Shown: positions 1 through 8,811, numbered from the stretch's first letter. The stretch: 37,097 nt of DNA from Planktomarina sp. (GCA_020630015.1 JAHDCF010000028.1:1-37097); one strand, 5' to 3'. Translations and numbers: made by a program. Notes: generated by a model not told the origin, from the letters alone.

Positions 1-376
1 CGTTGATGGGCACGGCGTCTTTGTTTTTGCCCTTTTTGCGGTACTGTTCTTCGATCTTCCATTCGATGGGCAACCCGTGACAGTCCCAGCCGGGAATATA
101 GCGGCTGTCGAACCCCAGCATTTGGTGCGACCGCACGATCATATCTTTGATCGTTTTGTTCAACCCGTGCCCAATGTGCAAATGCCCGTTGGCATATGGC
201 GGCCCGTCGTGCAATGTGAATGGCTTGCGCCCTTCCTTTTTGCGCAGGCTGCCATAGACATCGATTTCGTTCCAATGATCCAACCACGCCGGTTCACGTT
301 TCGGAAGGCCTGCACGCATTGGAAAATCAGTTTTAGGAAGGTTCAACGTATCTTTATAATCAGGCGTCTCAGCCAT
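1..376 (-). CDS. ileS: Isoleucine--tRNA ligase, N-terminal part (runs off the left edge)
   Basis: Cytoplasmic class I aminoacyl-tRNA synthetase that charges tRNA-Ile. Only the first ~125 residues are in the window. The visible protein starts [20 protein letters not shown], typical of IleS, and carries the class I signature HIGH at residues 67-70 within [12 protein letters not shown], followed by the IleS-typical [10 protein letters not shown]. The KMSKS loop, editing domain and zinc-binding C-terminus lie outside. The start is the ATG at 374-376. Bases 377-584 upstream hold no gene I can support and probably contain its promoter. The family is unambiguous; only the truncation limits description. 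Confidence 0.96.
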   Translation of the reverse strand, partial: MAETPDYKDTLNLPKTDFPMRAGLPKREPAWLDHWNEIDVYGSLRKKEGRKPFTLHDGPPYANGHLHIGHGLNKTIKDMIVRSHQMLGFDSRYIPGWDCHGLPIEWKIEEQYRKKGKNKDAVPIN

Positions 377-584
377 GGGGCATCTCATCTTTTGGAAGGG
401 GGTTTGATCGTTTCGCGGCGGGATGGTTCCAGCGCCTTGGCCCGGCCACTGTTACACCAGCGCCGGGGATATAATTCGAATAATGATCAAAGCCTGTGTC
501 ATGTTGAAGGTGTGTATATGGCGGACACGAGCTTGGTTCAATGGGGCAGTTCGGATTGCATCGCTTTGCATTCCAAAGGCCGCA

Positions 585-1586
585 TCACTTTGATGAAACA
601 AACCCCGCCAGTGCCCGCCCAAGTATCCCAGTGACACTGGGTTTGTCTTCTTTGATGAAGGGCAATGGGCGACACACCTCAATCGCGGCGACACCCACCC
701 GTGCGGTTAGGGCACCATTGACCAAACCTTCCCCAAAACGACGGCTGAGCTTGCCAAGAATACCACCACCCGCAACCGATCCCAGCATATCGTCCCCAAA
801 GGCAACTGCCCCGGTTGCGACAAGATGGGCCAAAACGGATTTGGCAAGGCGCCAACTTCCAAATACGCCCCCTCGCCCCCCATATATTTCCGCAATCATT
901 CGGATCATGCGAAGGTTGGCCGTTAAGGCGGCAACCACATCAGCAAGGGCCAAAGGTACAAGGGCAGTCACCGTGGCCACCTGACGCGCCGCTGCTTCAA
1001 CTTGTTTGATCGCAGCCGCATCAAGCGGTGCCAAAACCGAAGATTCTGCAACGGCGAGAAGACCATCTGCGTCGAAAACCTCTGCTTGTTGATCGTTCAA
1101 ACGTGACAAGCCCCATTCGGCATCTGCACGCCCCTTATAAAGGCGTTGCAATTCACCCGTCACGCCTTGCGCCGCTTTCAAATCATCATCGGCCAACGCC
1201 GAAACCGCCCGCGCCTGAAGCGCATCCACCCGCCGCAATCGGCGCAATGCCAACCATTCCCGCAGCGCAACCAACAACAATACAAAAACGAAAAGACCGA
1301 TCAGACCAGCGGCGATCATGCCCAATATCGGACGCGTGGCCAAAAGCCCCGTAACATAGTTCCAGGCAGCCAAAGAAAGAACGAATGTAAAAAGGGCCAA
1401 TCCCAACCGCCAAATCCAAGCGGTTAAGGTGCCGCGTGGTTGACTGGCCAATTCCGCGGCAACAACAACCGGCGATGTCGTCACCATGTGTTCTTCCACC
1501 TCTGGCACGGGGGGGGCTTCTGCCGGGGTTTCGGTGGGCGGATCGTCCAGTTCGACCACCACGGGGCCTTTTTTGCGTTTCGTCAT
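585..1586 (-). CDS. ycjF: YcjF family (DUF697) inner-membrane protein
   Basis: About 333 residues. It has an acidic, proline-rich N-terminus (residues 1-45), then two adjacent hydrophobic segments at roughly 55-75 and 85-105, then an Ala/Leu-rich C-terminal region with a Gly-rich patch (VAGGGILGKLSRRFGEGLVNG), as in YcjF/TIGR01620 proteins. Function is poorly defined; YcjX-YcjF pairs are known as envelope-stress-associated genes in enterobacteria. I chose the ATG at 1584-1586 (MTKRKKGP) over the in-frame start ten codons earlier because GAAGAGG lies about 6 bases upstream and this start leaves a 10-base gap after ycjX rather than an overlap. Co-transcribed with ycjX. Family call is by sequence character and the neighbour. 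Confidence 0.85.
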   Translation of the reverse strand: MTKRKKGPVVVELDDPPTETPAEAPPVPEVEEHMVTTSPVVVAAELASQPRGTLTAWIWRLGLALFTFVLSLAAWNYVTGLLATRPILGMIAAGLIGLFVFVLLLVALREWLALRRLRRVDALQARAVSALADDDLKAAQGVTGELQRLYKGRADAEWGLSRLNDQQAEVFDADGLLAVAESSVLAPLDAAAIKQVEAAARQVATVTALVPLALADVVAALTANLRMIRMIAEIYGGRGGVFGSWRLAKSVLAHLVATGAVAFGDDMLGSVAGGGILGKLSRRFGEGLVNGALTARVGVAAIEVCRPLPFIKEDKPSVTGILGRALAGFVSSK

Positions 1587-1596
1587 TTCGGCCTCT

Positions 1597-3003
1597 TCAA
1601 GACAGCTTATCGCCAATTAAAAATTGCAGCGCTTTATCCAACCTTATGTGTGGCGGGCCATCACCTGGCCCCACATCCATTACGGGTGGGGCAAACCGCA
1701 TCGCAGCGAAATCCCCATCTTCCCAAGCATCCGCGCCTGAACGGGCTTCGGCCAACAAAGCACTGGGTGATGCCGGCAATTCCCCAGGGTAAAATGCCGT
1801 CGCCTTACCGGTGTCCAACAAAGTTCCTTTAACGGCGGGCAATCCATCCCCAACCTCTGTTTCAGTTGTGGTGCGCAATGCCGCAATGGCCATGGCCGCC
1901 GTTTCGGCCCCGTTAAACCCTGCACGATCACGCGCGCCTTGTGTCAGTGCCTCTGCCAAGGCGGCCAAGGCGCTGTGTTGGCTGTGGTGCAAATGATCTG
2001 CCTTTGTGGCTGCGAATAATATTCGATCCACACGTTTTCCCAACAAAATCTCATTCAAAAAACCATTTCGGCCGGGGCGAAACGCTGACAAAATCTGCCC
2101 CATTGCATCTTCAAGATCTGCCACCGCCGCCGGGCCATGTGCCAATGATTTCAAAACATCAATCAGAACGATTTGGCGGTCGAGTTTTGAAAAATGATCT
2201 CGAAAAAACGGTTTTACAATTCGGGATTGATAGGATGCGAACCTGCGCGCCATTTCGCGTCGTAAACTCCCACGCTTATCCTTGCCTGCCGGCATCGGCG
2301 CAAATGTTAAGGCGGGGGATCCAGCCAAATCACCGGGCAAAAGAAATCGACCCGGGGTGCAATCTGCGAAACCATCCTCGCGCGCTTGCTTCAAGTAATC
2401 CGCAAAAAGACCCGCCAATTTTCCAGCGGTGACATCATCAAATTTTTTATCGCCATCAACGTCAGACAGGGCTTTCAAAAAAGACTTTGCCTGGGGTCTG
2501 GACTCGGCTTTGGAAAGAACCTCTTCCACCCAATCGTCATAGGATTTATCCAACAAAGCCAAATCCAAAAGCCATTCCCCGGGGTAATCAATAATATCTA
2601 AATGTACCGTTCGGGGGCCGGTGAAGCTGCCGATCAGGCCGCCGGGTTGAACGCGAAAAGAAAGGCGCAGCTCACTTATGGTTCGGGTTCCATCCGGCCA
2701 ATGCGGCTTCGGACCTAGAAGAGCATCTAGGTGTGATTCATAATCAAATCTGGCCACTGTATCATCTGGTTGCGGCTGCAAATACGCCGTCTTTATCGCC
2801 CCGGTCGCCGCTGCAGACAGCTGCGGCATGCGACCCCGATTCAAAAGATTGGCAACCAATGATGTGATAAAAACTGTTTTCCCTGCGCGCGACAGGCCCG
2901 TCACCCCCAATCGCACAACCGGATCAGTAAAGGGTGATGTAACAAGATCGGTCACACCTTCAACGGTGCGTCCTACTTGTGTTGTGATGGTGCTGATAAC
3001 CAT
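1597..3003 (-). CDS. ycjX: YcjX family (DUF463) P-loop NTPase
   Basis: About 468 residues from the ATG at 3001-3003 (MVISTITTQVGRTVEGVTDL). An upstream start at 3081 is possible, but the extra 26 residues look unconserved. A Walker A motif GLSRAGKT lies near residue 40, directly followed by VFITSLVANLLNRGRMPQL. DIIDYPGEWLLDL resembles the Walker B/switch region of YcjX proteins, and FAATKADHLHHSQH resembles the TKAD base-recognition motif of GTPase-like NTPases. YcjX is a predicted nucleotide-hydrolysing protein of unknown exact role, nearly always paired with ycjF as here (10-base gap). It diverges from truA across 126 bases. Confidence 0.88.
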   Translation of the reverse strand: MVISTITTQVGRTVEGVTDLVTSPFTDPVVRLGVTGLSRAGKTVFITSLVANLLNRGRMPQLSAAATGAIKTAYLQPQPDDTVARFDYESHLDALLGPKPHWPDGTRTISELRLSFRVQPGGLIGSFTGPRTVHLDIIDYPGEWLLDLALLDKSYDDWVEEVLSKAESRPQAKSFLKALSDVDGDKKFDDVTAGKLAGLFADYLKQAREDGFADCTPGRFLLPGDLAGSPALTFAPMPAGKDKRGSLRREMARRFASYQSRIVKPFFRDHFSKLDRQIVLIDVLKSLAHGPAAVADLEDAMGQILSAFRPGRNGFLNEILLGKRVDRILFAATKADHLHHSQHSALAALAEALTQGARDRAGFNGAETAAMAIAALRTTTETEVGDGLPAVKGTLLDTGKATAFYPGELPASPSALLAEARSGADAWEDGDFAAMRFAPPVMDVGPGDGPPHIRLDKALQFLIGDKLS

Positions 3004-3071
3004 ATCGCCCCCAAATTTCTGCCCGAACAGACATAAGCCCTCGTATGTTACATGCAAAGGCCCTTGGGGAA

Positions 3072-3089
3072 GGGAAAGCATGCTTTCCC
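3072..3089. promoter_or_regulatory. Perfect 18-base palindrome between ycjX and truA
   Basis: The sequence GGGAAAGCATGCTTTCCC is a perfect inverted repeat lying 41 bases before truA and 69 bases before ycjX, which diverge. As RNA it could form a 7-bp stem with a CATG loop. No T-tract follows, so it is not a simple terminator. It may be an operator or an RNA leader hairpin for truA. No regulator is assigned. Confidence 0.35.
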
Positions 3090-3129
3090 CGCATGGACAG
3101 TTTGCCAGCGCCGCGATACCAAGTCTCTC

Positions 3130-3900
3130 ATGCCCAGATATGCCTTAAAAATCGAATATACCGGTGCCGGTTTTGCCGGTTGGCAACGCCAGACGGACCT
3201 TGCCACCGTTCAAGGTACGGTTGAAATGGCATTGGCAAAATTGGAAGAAAACGTACCTTCCATTGCCGCGGCGGGAAGAACAGATGCCGGTGTTCATGCT
3301 TTGGGCCAAGTCGCCCATTGCGATATGGCCAAAGATTGGCAACCAGAACGGCTGATGGGGGCGTTGAATTTTCATCTAAAAGAATATTCGGTATCAGTCG
3401 TGGATTGTTGTCACGTAGATGATGACTGGCATGCGCGTTTTTCGGCCGTCGGGCGCACTTATGTATTCCGATTGGTGGCGCGCCGTGCACCTTTGACACA
3501 CGACGCCGGGCTTGCCTGGCATATTCGCCATTCCCTTGATGTTAAAGCGATGCAAGAAGGTGCAAAATACCTGATTGGCCATCACGATTTCACAACCTTT
3601 AGGTCAGTCATGTGTCAGGCAAAAAGTCCGATAAAATCATTGGATCATTTGCAAATAACCCAGCATCCTTATCCCCAAGGCACTGAATTCAGATTTCATT
3701 TGGCAGCACGCAGTTTTTTGCACAATCAAGTTCGCAGCTTTGTGGGAACTTTGGAACGGGTTGGATCAGGAAGCTGGTCACCATTCCGTGTAAAGGAAGC
3801 ATTGGACGCCAAAGATAGATCCGCTTGCGGGCCTGTTTGCCCGCCGCATGGATTGTATCTTGAAACGGCGAAATACAGCCCCGACCCTTTCAAAGGTTAG
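3130..3900 (+). CDS. truA: tRNA pseudouridine(38-40) synthase TruA
   Basis: 256-residue cytoplasmic enzyme isomerising uridines 38-40 in the tRNA anticodon stem. It starts [20 protein letters not shown], typical of TruA. The catalytic motif [15 protein letters not shown] puts the nucleophilic Asp at residue 52. The later segments HDFTTFRS and [13 protein letters not shown] match the family core. The ATG at 3130 is chosen because homology begins there, although the frame is open upstream to 3052. The 3' end overlaps the convergent DUF3726 gene by 4 bases (3897-3900), so the two transcripts must overlap at their ends. Confidence 0.96.
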   Translation: MPRYALKIEYTGAGFAGWQRQTDLATVQGTVEMALAKLEENVPSIAAAGRTDAGVHALGQVAHCDMAKDWQPERLMGALNFHLKEYSVSVVDCCHVDDDWHARFSAVGRTYVFRLVARRAPLTHDAGLAWHIRHSLDVKAMQEGAKYLIGHHDFTTFRSVMCQAKSPIKSLDHLQITQHPYPQGTEFRFHLAARSFLHNQVRSFVGTLERVGSGSWSPFRVKEALDAKDRSACGPVCPPHGLYLETAKYSPDPFKG

Positions 3901-4412
3901 TCATTGTCCGTAAGGCCTGCGCCCGCGCCGCCAAGACGACTTTCCTCAGTTTCCGGTACATATGTTTTCGCCGCCCATGCGTTCAAAGCATCCCAATGGG
4001 CATCCGAAATCGTGCCACGGGCACCCAGCATCGATGGGTGATCACCGCAGGTCAGCACAATGCCATCCAAGGCTTCATCACATCCTGCACCGAAAAATTG
4101 CGCCATTGCTTGCAACAATGGCCCATTCTTAACCCCACGCAAAGACACCTTTGGAACACCGCTTTTTAGCGCATCAAAGACAGATGGCCCATCACGAAGC
4201 AAAACAAAATTCGAAAACACCAATGGATCAAACGCCAGCTGTGCGACCCCTGAACAATCTTCACGGCAGGCTGTTAGAAAATCTTCAATCACTTCGGGGG
4301 ATGGGTTCGCGGCAATCACCTTCGCAACCACCTGTGCCTGACCGATTGGAACATTGGCACCACGGGCGGCTTTTAACACCATCATTTCTGTTTCATTTAC
4401 CGATCTGGTCAT
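3897..4412 (-). CDS. DUF3726 family protein of unknown function
   Basis: 171 residues, no signal peptide and no membrane segment, so probably cytoplasmic. I recognise the N-terminal pattern [22 protein letters not shown] and the C-terminal end [21 protein letters not shown] as DUF3726-like. The middle ([29 protein letters not shown]) has no catalytic signature I can name. It is the last gene of the five-gene operon; its ATG overlaps the stop of the 550-residue gene by 4 bases (4409-4412), implying translational coupling and probably a shared task. It also overlaps truA tail to tail by 4 bases. The family name is from memory; function unknown. Confidence 0.8.
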   Translation of the reverse strand: MTRSVNETEMMVLKAARGANVPIGQAQVVAKVIAANPSPEVIEDFLTACREDCSGVAQLAFDPLVFSNFVLLRDGPSVFDALKSGVPKVSLRGVKNGPLLQAMAQFFGAGCDEALDGIVLTCGDHPSMLGARGTISDAHWDALNAWAAKTYVPETEESRLGGAGAGLTDND

Positions 4413-6061
4413 GACGCGAAAACCGGCATCCAGAAATCATCGTTTGCCGTTCCATCTGCCAACTCAGATGCCAATGGCGCACCCGACATCAAGGTAATCC
4501 GCGTCCAAAGCTTTGATTTCGGATCGAACTTACCGGCGCCAAAAAATGATAATTTACACCGCAACATATCGATGGGTGCTGTATCGGCATCAATAAGATT
4601 ATCCCGGATTTCAGAATATGGATTTCTGGACAAAGCCTGCATTCTGCAAACCGCGAATCTGTGGTGCGGATTGCGTGTCAAAAATTTCCAAATTGGGCCG
4701 GTTTGACCATCCAAATCATCAGACAACGCTCTAACCCGGCGGGCGATATCAAGGGGGCTTTCTTGATCGGCGCCGGGTTCTTCGTGGCGCTGGCCGATGC
4801 GCGGTTCCAATTTGGCCTCTGAAACATACCAGAACTGCGCGGTTGTTTTGAGATCGGAAAAATCAAGATCAGCGATTTCAGGCCAATGATTTTCGATGAT
4901 CGCTTGCACATCCGCGCAATCCATTTGGCCGTCTAATTCAGGTTCGAACGGATTGGCCATACATTCAGTAATCGGATCCACCAAATCACCGAATGGTTCC
5001 AACATCCAGGCTATCGCCAATTCCTCTAACTCTGGTGAAATTTTTGCCGCCTTATCCTGCAAATTGGCTAAAGCATCAGGGTGCATTAACGCATCGACAT
5101 CAAGGTCATCTGTCAATTCCGCCCAACCGGATCGCGTGGCTTCGATCGCGGCTTGGGCTTCTGGATCGGGCACATTCCATTCGATTAAATGCGCCGACAC
5201 GCGTGCAATCAATTCAACCAATTTATTGGCTTGGTCGGTTTGAACCTTGGTCGATAAAACTTGTGCCAGTGCTGTTTCACGACTGGCCATCCAAGAATGC
5301 AATAACAACGGATGAGATACCAAAAACGGAGCCATCCCCAACCCTGTTGAGTTTCCAATTCCAAGGAATTTTTTGATAGCTATGGGAAGGTCTGCCCCAC
5401 CGACATGCTCTATCAAGCGGTGCGTAAAATGCCGGATAAGCCAGACCGTCAGCATTTCGGCCATAAAAGGCCCGCTGAGGCCGGGGCGATTTTCGATATC
5501 GCGACGATCGGCGATCCCAAATTTTCCATTTCCATAAACGGCTGTGGTCCGCATTAAATATCCGGTGCGCACGATGTCATCGATCGGCAGATCCGTCCCA
5601 TCGCGCAAGGCCGTGACGATCGTGTCAAAAAGACGCACAGATTTATTTGCCCGCGATATACACAAATCTTTCTGAGAGTATCGCCCACCCTCTTGTCGCG
5701 GCGCATTTTCGGCAAGTCGCGCCCGTTCACCAGCATCAGGAATGCCATCGTACAAGACAAATGCAGCATCCCAGCGATCTGCAATAACCCGATCAGTGCG
5801 AAATTCCGGATCAATGGGTTGGGTGATCGCAAACAAGGAATAAGGTTGCCCCCCAAGTTCAATGGTGAAAACGGTCTGTCCGTATCCGTCTTCATCCATA
5901 TTCCAAAACGTTTCAGAAACGGTACTTTTTTCAGCAATCAAATTGCGCAGCAATGTGCGAAGAAATGACATACGTGTCGGATACATGACGCCCATTTGCG
6001 ACAGTCGCATCACCCTATTGGGATCGCGCAATCCATTTGGAAGATGGCAAAGATCTTTCAT
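4409..6061 (-). CDS. Conserved-looking 550-residue protein of unknown function
   Basis: I do not recognise a characterised family. The protein has no signal peptide and no clear membrane segment. Distinctive features are the N-terminus LPNGLRDPNRVMRLSQMGVMYPTRMSFLRTLLR, a central GIGNSTGLGMAPFLVSHPLLLHSWM near residues 235-260, an acidic Ala/Leu-rich region at ~310-400, and a C-terminal MLRCKLSFFGAGKFDPKSKLW near 510-530. These sharp Gly/Pro/aromatic motifs look like conserved positions of an enzyme or binding protein rather than a scaffold. It overlaps by 4 bases both the M19 gene upstream (6058-6061) and the DUF3726 gene downstream (4409-4412), so the three products are probably made in step. 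Real coding is certain; role unknown. Confidence 0.88.
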   Translation of the reverse strand: MKDLCHLPNGLRDPNRVMRLSQMGVMYPTRMSFLRTLLRNLIAEKSTVSETFWNMDEDGYGQTVFTIELGGQPYSLFAITQPIDPEFRTDRVIADRWDAAFVLYDGIPDAGERARLAENAPRQEGGRYSQKDLCISRANKSVRLFDTIVTALRDGTDLPIDDIVRTGYLMRTTAVYGNGKFGIADRRDIENRPGLSGPFMAEMLTVWLIRHFTHRLIEHVGGADLPIAIKKFLGIGNSTGLGMAPFLVSHPLLLHSWMASRETALAQVLSTKVQTDQANKLVELIARVSAHLIEWNVPDPEAQAAIEATRSGWAELTDDLDVDALMHPDALANLQDKAAKISPELEELAIAWMLEPFGDLVDPITECMANPFEPELDGQMDCADVQAIIENHWPEIADLDFSDLKTTAQFWYVSEAKLEPRIGQRHEEPGADQESPLDIARRVRALSDDLDGQTGPIWKFLTRNPHHRFAVCRMQALSRNPYSEIRDNLIDADTAPIDMLRCKLSFFGAGKFDPKSKLWTRITLMSGAPLASELADGTANDDFWMPVFAS

Positions 6062-7050
6062 GAGCTTTCCTTCCCATCCGGTTTGAAAGCAGCTTCAATA
6101 AAACGCATCCAATTTTTTCCCATGATGCCATCCACATCCTCTGATGAAATGCCATTCTTGACCAAAGATTTTGCGATATCGGGATAATCCCTGTTGTCTT
6201 TGAACCATTTGGGTTGATCCGGAAAGGCAACTGCAGGCACCGGAACTTTGCGCCAATGCCCATTGCGCATCCAATTTACAACACTGTCAGGTTGGCCCTG
6301 ACACAAATCTGACCCAAACCCGAACATGTCTGCACCATGGTCGGCGATCAATTCCATAACCATTTGGGAAAACTGTTCCATACTGCAATCTGACCCGTCA
6401 GCCAAATGATGGGGGTAAAGTGAAAAACCCATCATTCCGCCGCTTTGTGCCAACGCTTTTATCAATTCAGGCTGAAGGTTGCGCGGCGCAGCATGCCATT
6501 GATACGGGTTGGCATGTGTCACGGTTACCGGACGATGGCTGTGCGCGATCACATCCATGGCCGTGTGATGGCCAGCATGGGACAGATCAACCACCATTCC
6601 AACGCGATTCATTTCTGAAACCGCTTCTCGGCCGAATGCGGTTAACCCGCTGTCGACAGGTTCGAAACATCCCGCGCCTAACAAAGATTGTTGATTATAA
6701 GTGATTTGGCAAAATCGAATGCCCAATTGATGCAAGATTTCGATCCGGCCAAGATCAGCACCAATCGCCAATGGGTTTTGTAACCCAAACATGATTGCCG
6801 TCTTATTTTTTGCCTTGGCGTCCAGAATATCCTGCGCTGTGGTGGCACGGTGAATCAGGTCTGGAAAGCGTTCGAACCACGCATTCCAATCCTGCAAGTT
6901 TTGCACAACACCAAGAAAATCTTCGTGGTAACCAACGGTCATGTGCACGGCATCAACCGAACCTTCACGCATTTGACGAAAGACGGTTTCCGACGGGGCC
7001 ACATATTGCAAACAATCAATGATCATAACCGCAGTGATCACAGCGGCCAT
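6058..7050 (-). CDS. Peptidase M19 (renal/membrane dipeptidase) homologue with a degenerate metal site
   Basis: 330 residues with an M19 TIM-barrel pattern. Residues aligning with active dipeptidases: the N-terminal HxD metal motif is replaced by IDCLQY (residues 11-16); the bridging Glu is Gln91 (FGLQNPLA); His158 (VVDLSHAGHH), His179 (TVTHANPY), Arg190 (APRN) and Asp248 (FGSDLCQG) are kept. Site 1 of the di-zinc centre therefore looks lost, so a different reaction or a mononuclear enzyme is likely. From memory, a Pseudomonas M19 homologue near the dimethylglycine demethylase genes (PA5396) has similar changes, which would make this a distinct subfamily. It follows the LysR gene by 14 bases and overlaps the next gene by 4. 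The ATG at 7050 is used; a second ATG lies 8 codons in. Confidence 0.85.
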   Translation of the reverse strand: MAAVITAVMIIDCLQYVAPSETVFRQMREGSVDAVHMTVGYHEDFLGVVQNLQDWNAWFERFPDLIHRATTAQDILDAKAKNKTAIMFGLQNPLAIGADLGRIEILHQLGIRFCQITYNQQSLLGAGCFEPVDSGLTAFGREAVSEMNRVGMVVDLSHAGHHTAMDVIAHSHRPVTVTHANPYQWHAAPRNLQPELIKALAQSGGMMGFSLYPHHLADGSDCSMEQFSQMVMELIADHGADMFGFGSDLCQGQPDSVVNWMRNGHWRKVPVPAVAFPDQPKWFKDNRDYPDIAKSLVKNGISSEDVDGIMGKNWMRFIEAAFKPDGKESS

Positions 7051-7064
7051 GGGAATTGCAAGTC

Positions 7065-8060
7065 TTAGGCGGCTGGTTTTACGCTAACGTTGGAAAAAAC
7101 TTGATCAACGATGTCGGCAAAGGCATGGGCCAATTCTGAATTTTCGCTGTCTTTTCGCACGCCCAAGAAACACGCGCGATTACGCCACAACCGCCGCTTA
7201 CTGGCCAATTGCAGTGTCCCTGAATCCAAATCAGCACGGAAAAGTGGGGCCATACCCACACCCACGCCACGACCAGCCTTCAACGCTTTCAAATAGGATT
7301 CAAAACTTGGATAAGGTTCCTTAGAAATCCCGGGGATGGGCAGATCGGGATCCCGTCCCAAAAATGCCATCCAATCCCCACCGTGATCGGGATTTTTCAT
7401 CGTTAACAAAGGTTCATTTTCAAACCCAGCCACATCAAGCCCGGATTGCGGAATTGGATAATGGGGCGCGCAAACAGCGATGACCTCTTCGCCAAAAAGG
7501 GTCTTTGAATTGTAACCTGGTTTTGGCCTTTTCCCGAGGTGACAGCTTACATCCGGCGCACGATCCAATCCGGCATCCCCAACGAAATTGAAACCGCACC
7601 CAAGACCGCGCAATTTTGATAGATGGGGACGCAAAACTGATGCAATTCCCCAGACAGAAAACTCAATATTTAATGTGGGGCGATCAGATTTCGCCAATGG
7701 TGTGCGCCCACTTTTTTCCAGCGATGAAACTGAAGTCAAAGCTTGCGTCTGCAAGTCATTTGAAGCGGAAGATGCGTTTTTATAAAGCGCGTCACCAGCA
7801 GACGTTAACACCACACGCCCATGGGTTTGAGAAATCAAAGGCACCCCCACCAACCCTTCCAAACGCGAAATTTGTTTTGCAACCAAAGTATACGGCACAT
7901 TCATTTCGGTCGCGGCTTTTGTTATTGAACTTTGATCAACAACCTGGACAAAATTTACCAACAAATGCGCCGGCAATATTTGTTTTTTGTGCGATGCAGT
8001 GGCTTCCACGTTTCGCACATTCGTTGCAAGACTTGGTTTCAAGTTCTTTAAATCAGACAC
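7065..8060 (-). CDS. LysR-type transcriptional regulator
   Basis: 331 residues. A winged helix-turn-helix lies at about residues 30-90 (FVQVVDQSSITKAATEMNVPYTLVAKQISRLEGLVGVPL), followed by a linker and an effector-binding domain (VIAVCAPHYPIP, LLTMKNPDHGGDWMAFLG, FESYLKALKAGRGVGVGMAPLF). About 25-30 residues before the HTH are an unusual extension. The start is GTG at 8058-8060 with AAGGGGGCG close upstream, a convincing ribosome site. Unlike many LysR genes it is not divergent from its likely targets but sits inside the operon, 21 bases after the lead gene and 14 before the M19 gene, so it may autoregulate the whole unit. Effector unknown. Confidence 0.9.
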   Translation of the reverse strand: MSDLKNLKPSLATNVRNVEATASHKKQILPAHLLVNFVQVVDQSSITKAATEMNVPYTLVAKQISRLEGLVGVPLISQTHGRVVLTSAGDALYKNASSASNDLQTQALTSVSSLEKSGRTPLAKSDRPTLNIEFSVWGIASVLRPHLSKLRGLGCGFNFVGDAGLDRAPDVSCHLGKRPKPGYNSKTLFGEEVIAVCAPHYPIPQSGLDVAGFENEPLLTMKNPDHGGDWMAFLGRDPDLPIPGISKEPYPSFESYLKALKAGRGVGVGMAPLFRADLDSGTLQLASKRRLWRNRACFLGVRKDSENSELAHAFADIVDQVFSNVSVKPAA

Positions 8061-8081
8061 GCAACGCCCCCTTTTTCAACT

Positions 8082-8636
8082 TCACGCCGTCAAATAAGCC
8101 ACATCACCTCGTGCGCGCAGACGTTGGCCATAGGCCAGTAAGAATTCATCCACGCGATCTGCTGTCAGGGAAATCGCCTGCATGGCTGGCCCCTGATTTC
8201 CGTCGCTTAATGCATGCAGATATGCACTGAGATTGGTTAACGGTAAGAAAACGTCAGACAAAGAATCTGAATTTGAATCTGGGTGGGATGGTTCAAAAAC
8301 AGCAAGGGCGCCGCCAGCCGTCACCCTAAACTTCACGATGCATTTGCTTTTATCGATACGCTGAAGATGAAAGTCTTCCAAAATGAGGGGGCCAAATTTT
8401 TTCATCATTTGCCGGCGAAAAGGTTTGTTCCCGGCTGCATTAATAAATGCCGACACCAGCCCGCACACAAAATGAGCCAATCCAGAACGCAGTTGCATGA
8501 TGGCGGATTGTTGTGAGGGAAAATCTGATTGAAGATTGATCCCGTTACCTCGCAAACTCAAACTTCGCACAGCCAATCCACTTGCGCGCAATTCGACTTG
8601 GAATGTGGCCCATATTGTACCTGTTATGCCGCCCAT
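8082..8636 (-). CDS. Hypothetical protein, lead gene of the M19/DUF3726 operon
   Basis: 184 residues that I cannot assign to a family. The start ATG at 8634-8636 has GGAGA with an 8-base gap, a good ribosome site, which supports real coding. The sequence is a mixed alpha/beta-looking soluble protein with a basic stretch NKPFRRQMMKKFGPLILEDFHLQRIDKSKCIVKFRV (about residues 68-103) and no signal peptide. The frame is open without strong bias conflicts on the other strand. It is 21 bases upstream of the LysR gene and is preceded by a TTAA-N7-TTAA element at 8687-8701. Function unknown. Confidence 0.65.
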   Translation of the reverse strand: MGGITGTIWATFQVELRASGLAVRSLSLRGNGINLQSDFPSQQSAIMQLRSGLAHFVCGLVSAFINAAGNKPFRRQMMKKFGPLILEDFHLQRIDKSKCIVKFRVTAGGALAVFEPSHPDSNSDSLSDVFLPLTNLSAYLHALSDGNQGPAMQAISLTADRVDEFLLAYGQRLRARGDVAYLTA

Positions 8637-8686
8637 AACTATATCTCCGATTTTTATCGTTCTTTCTTCGACATGATCGGCGTCAG

Positions 8687-8701
8687 TTAACCAGAGATTA
8701 A
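8687..8701. promoter_or_regulatory. Candidate CtrA-binding site (TTAA-N7-TTAA)
   Basis: TTAACCAGAGATTAA matches the alphaproteobacterial CtrA consensus TTAA-N7-TTAA exactly. It begins 51 bases upstream of the lead gene of the 8636-3897 operon, in the region shared with the divergent NCS2 permease. A further isolated TTAAC half-site lies near 8725. About one such match is expected by chance in 70 kb of 50% G+C DNA, so position is the main argument. Confidence 0.4.
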
Positions 8702-8811
8702 TTCACGGACAAAAATGGGCAAAATTAACGCTTGAACCCAAAAAAAGTTACAATTCTTACAAAAAATACTCGCTTTGTGAAATTGTTTGAGGCAGCAAAT
8801 CGGACAGCATG

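Noticed and set aside
77-634. 185-codon plus-strand open frame
   Set aside because: It lies antisense to ileS, whose protein is unmistakable, and has no family-like content or ribosome site.
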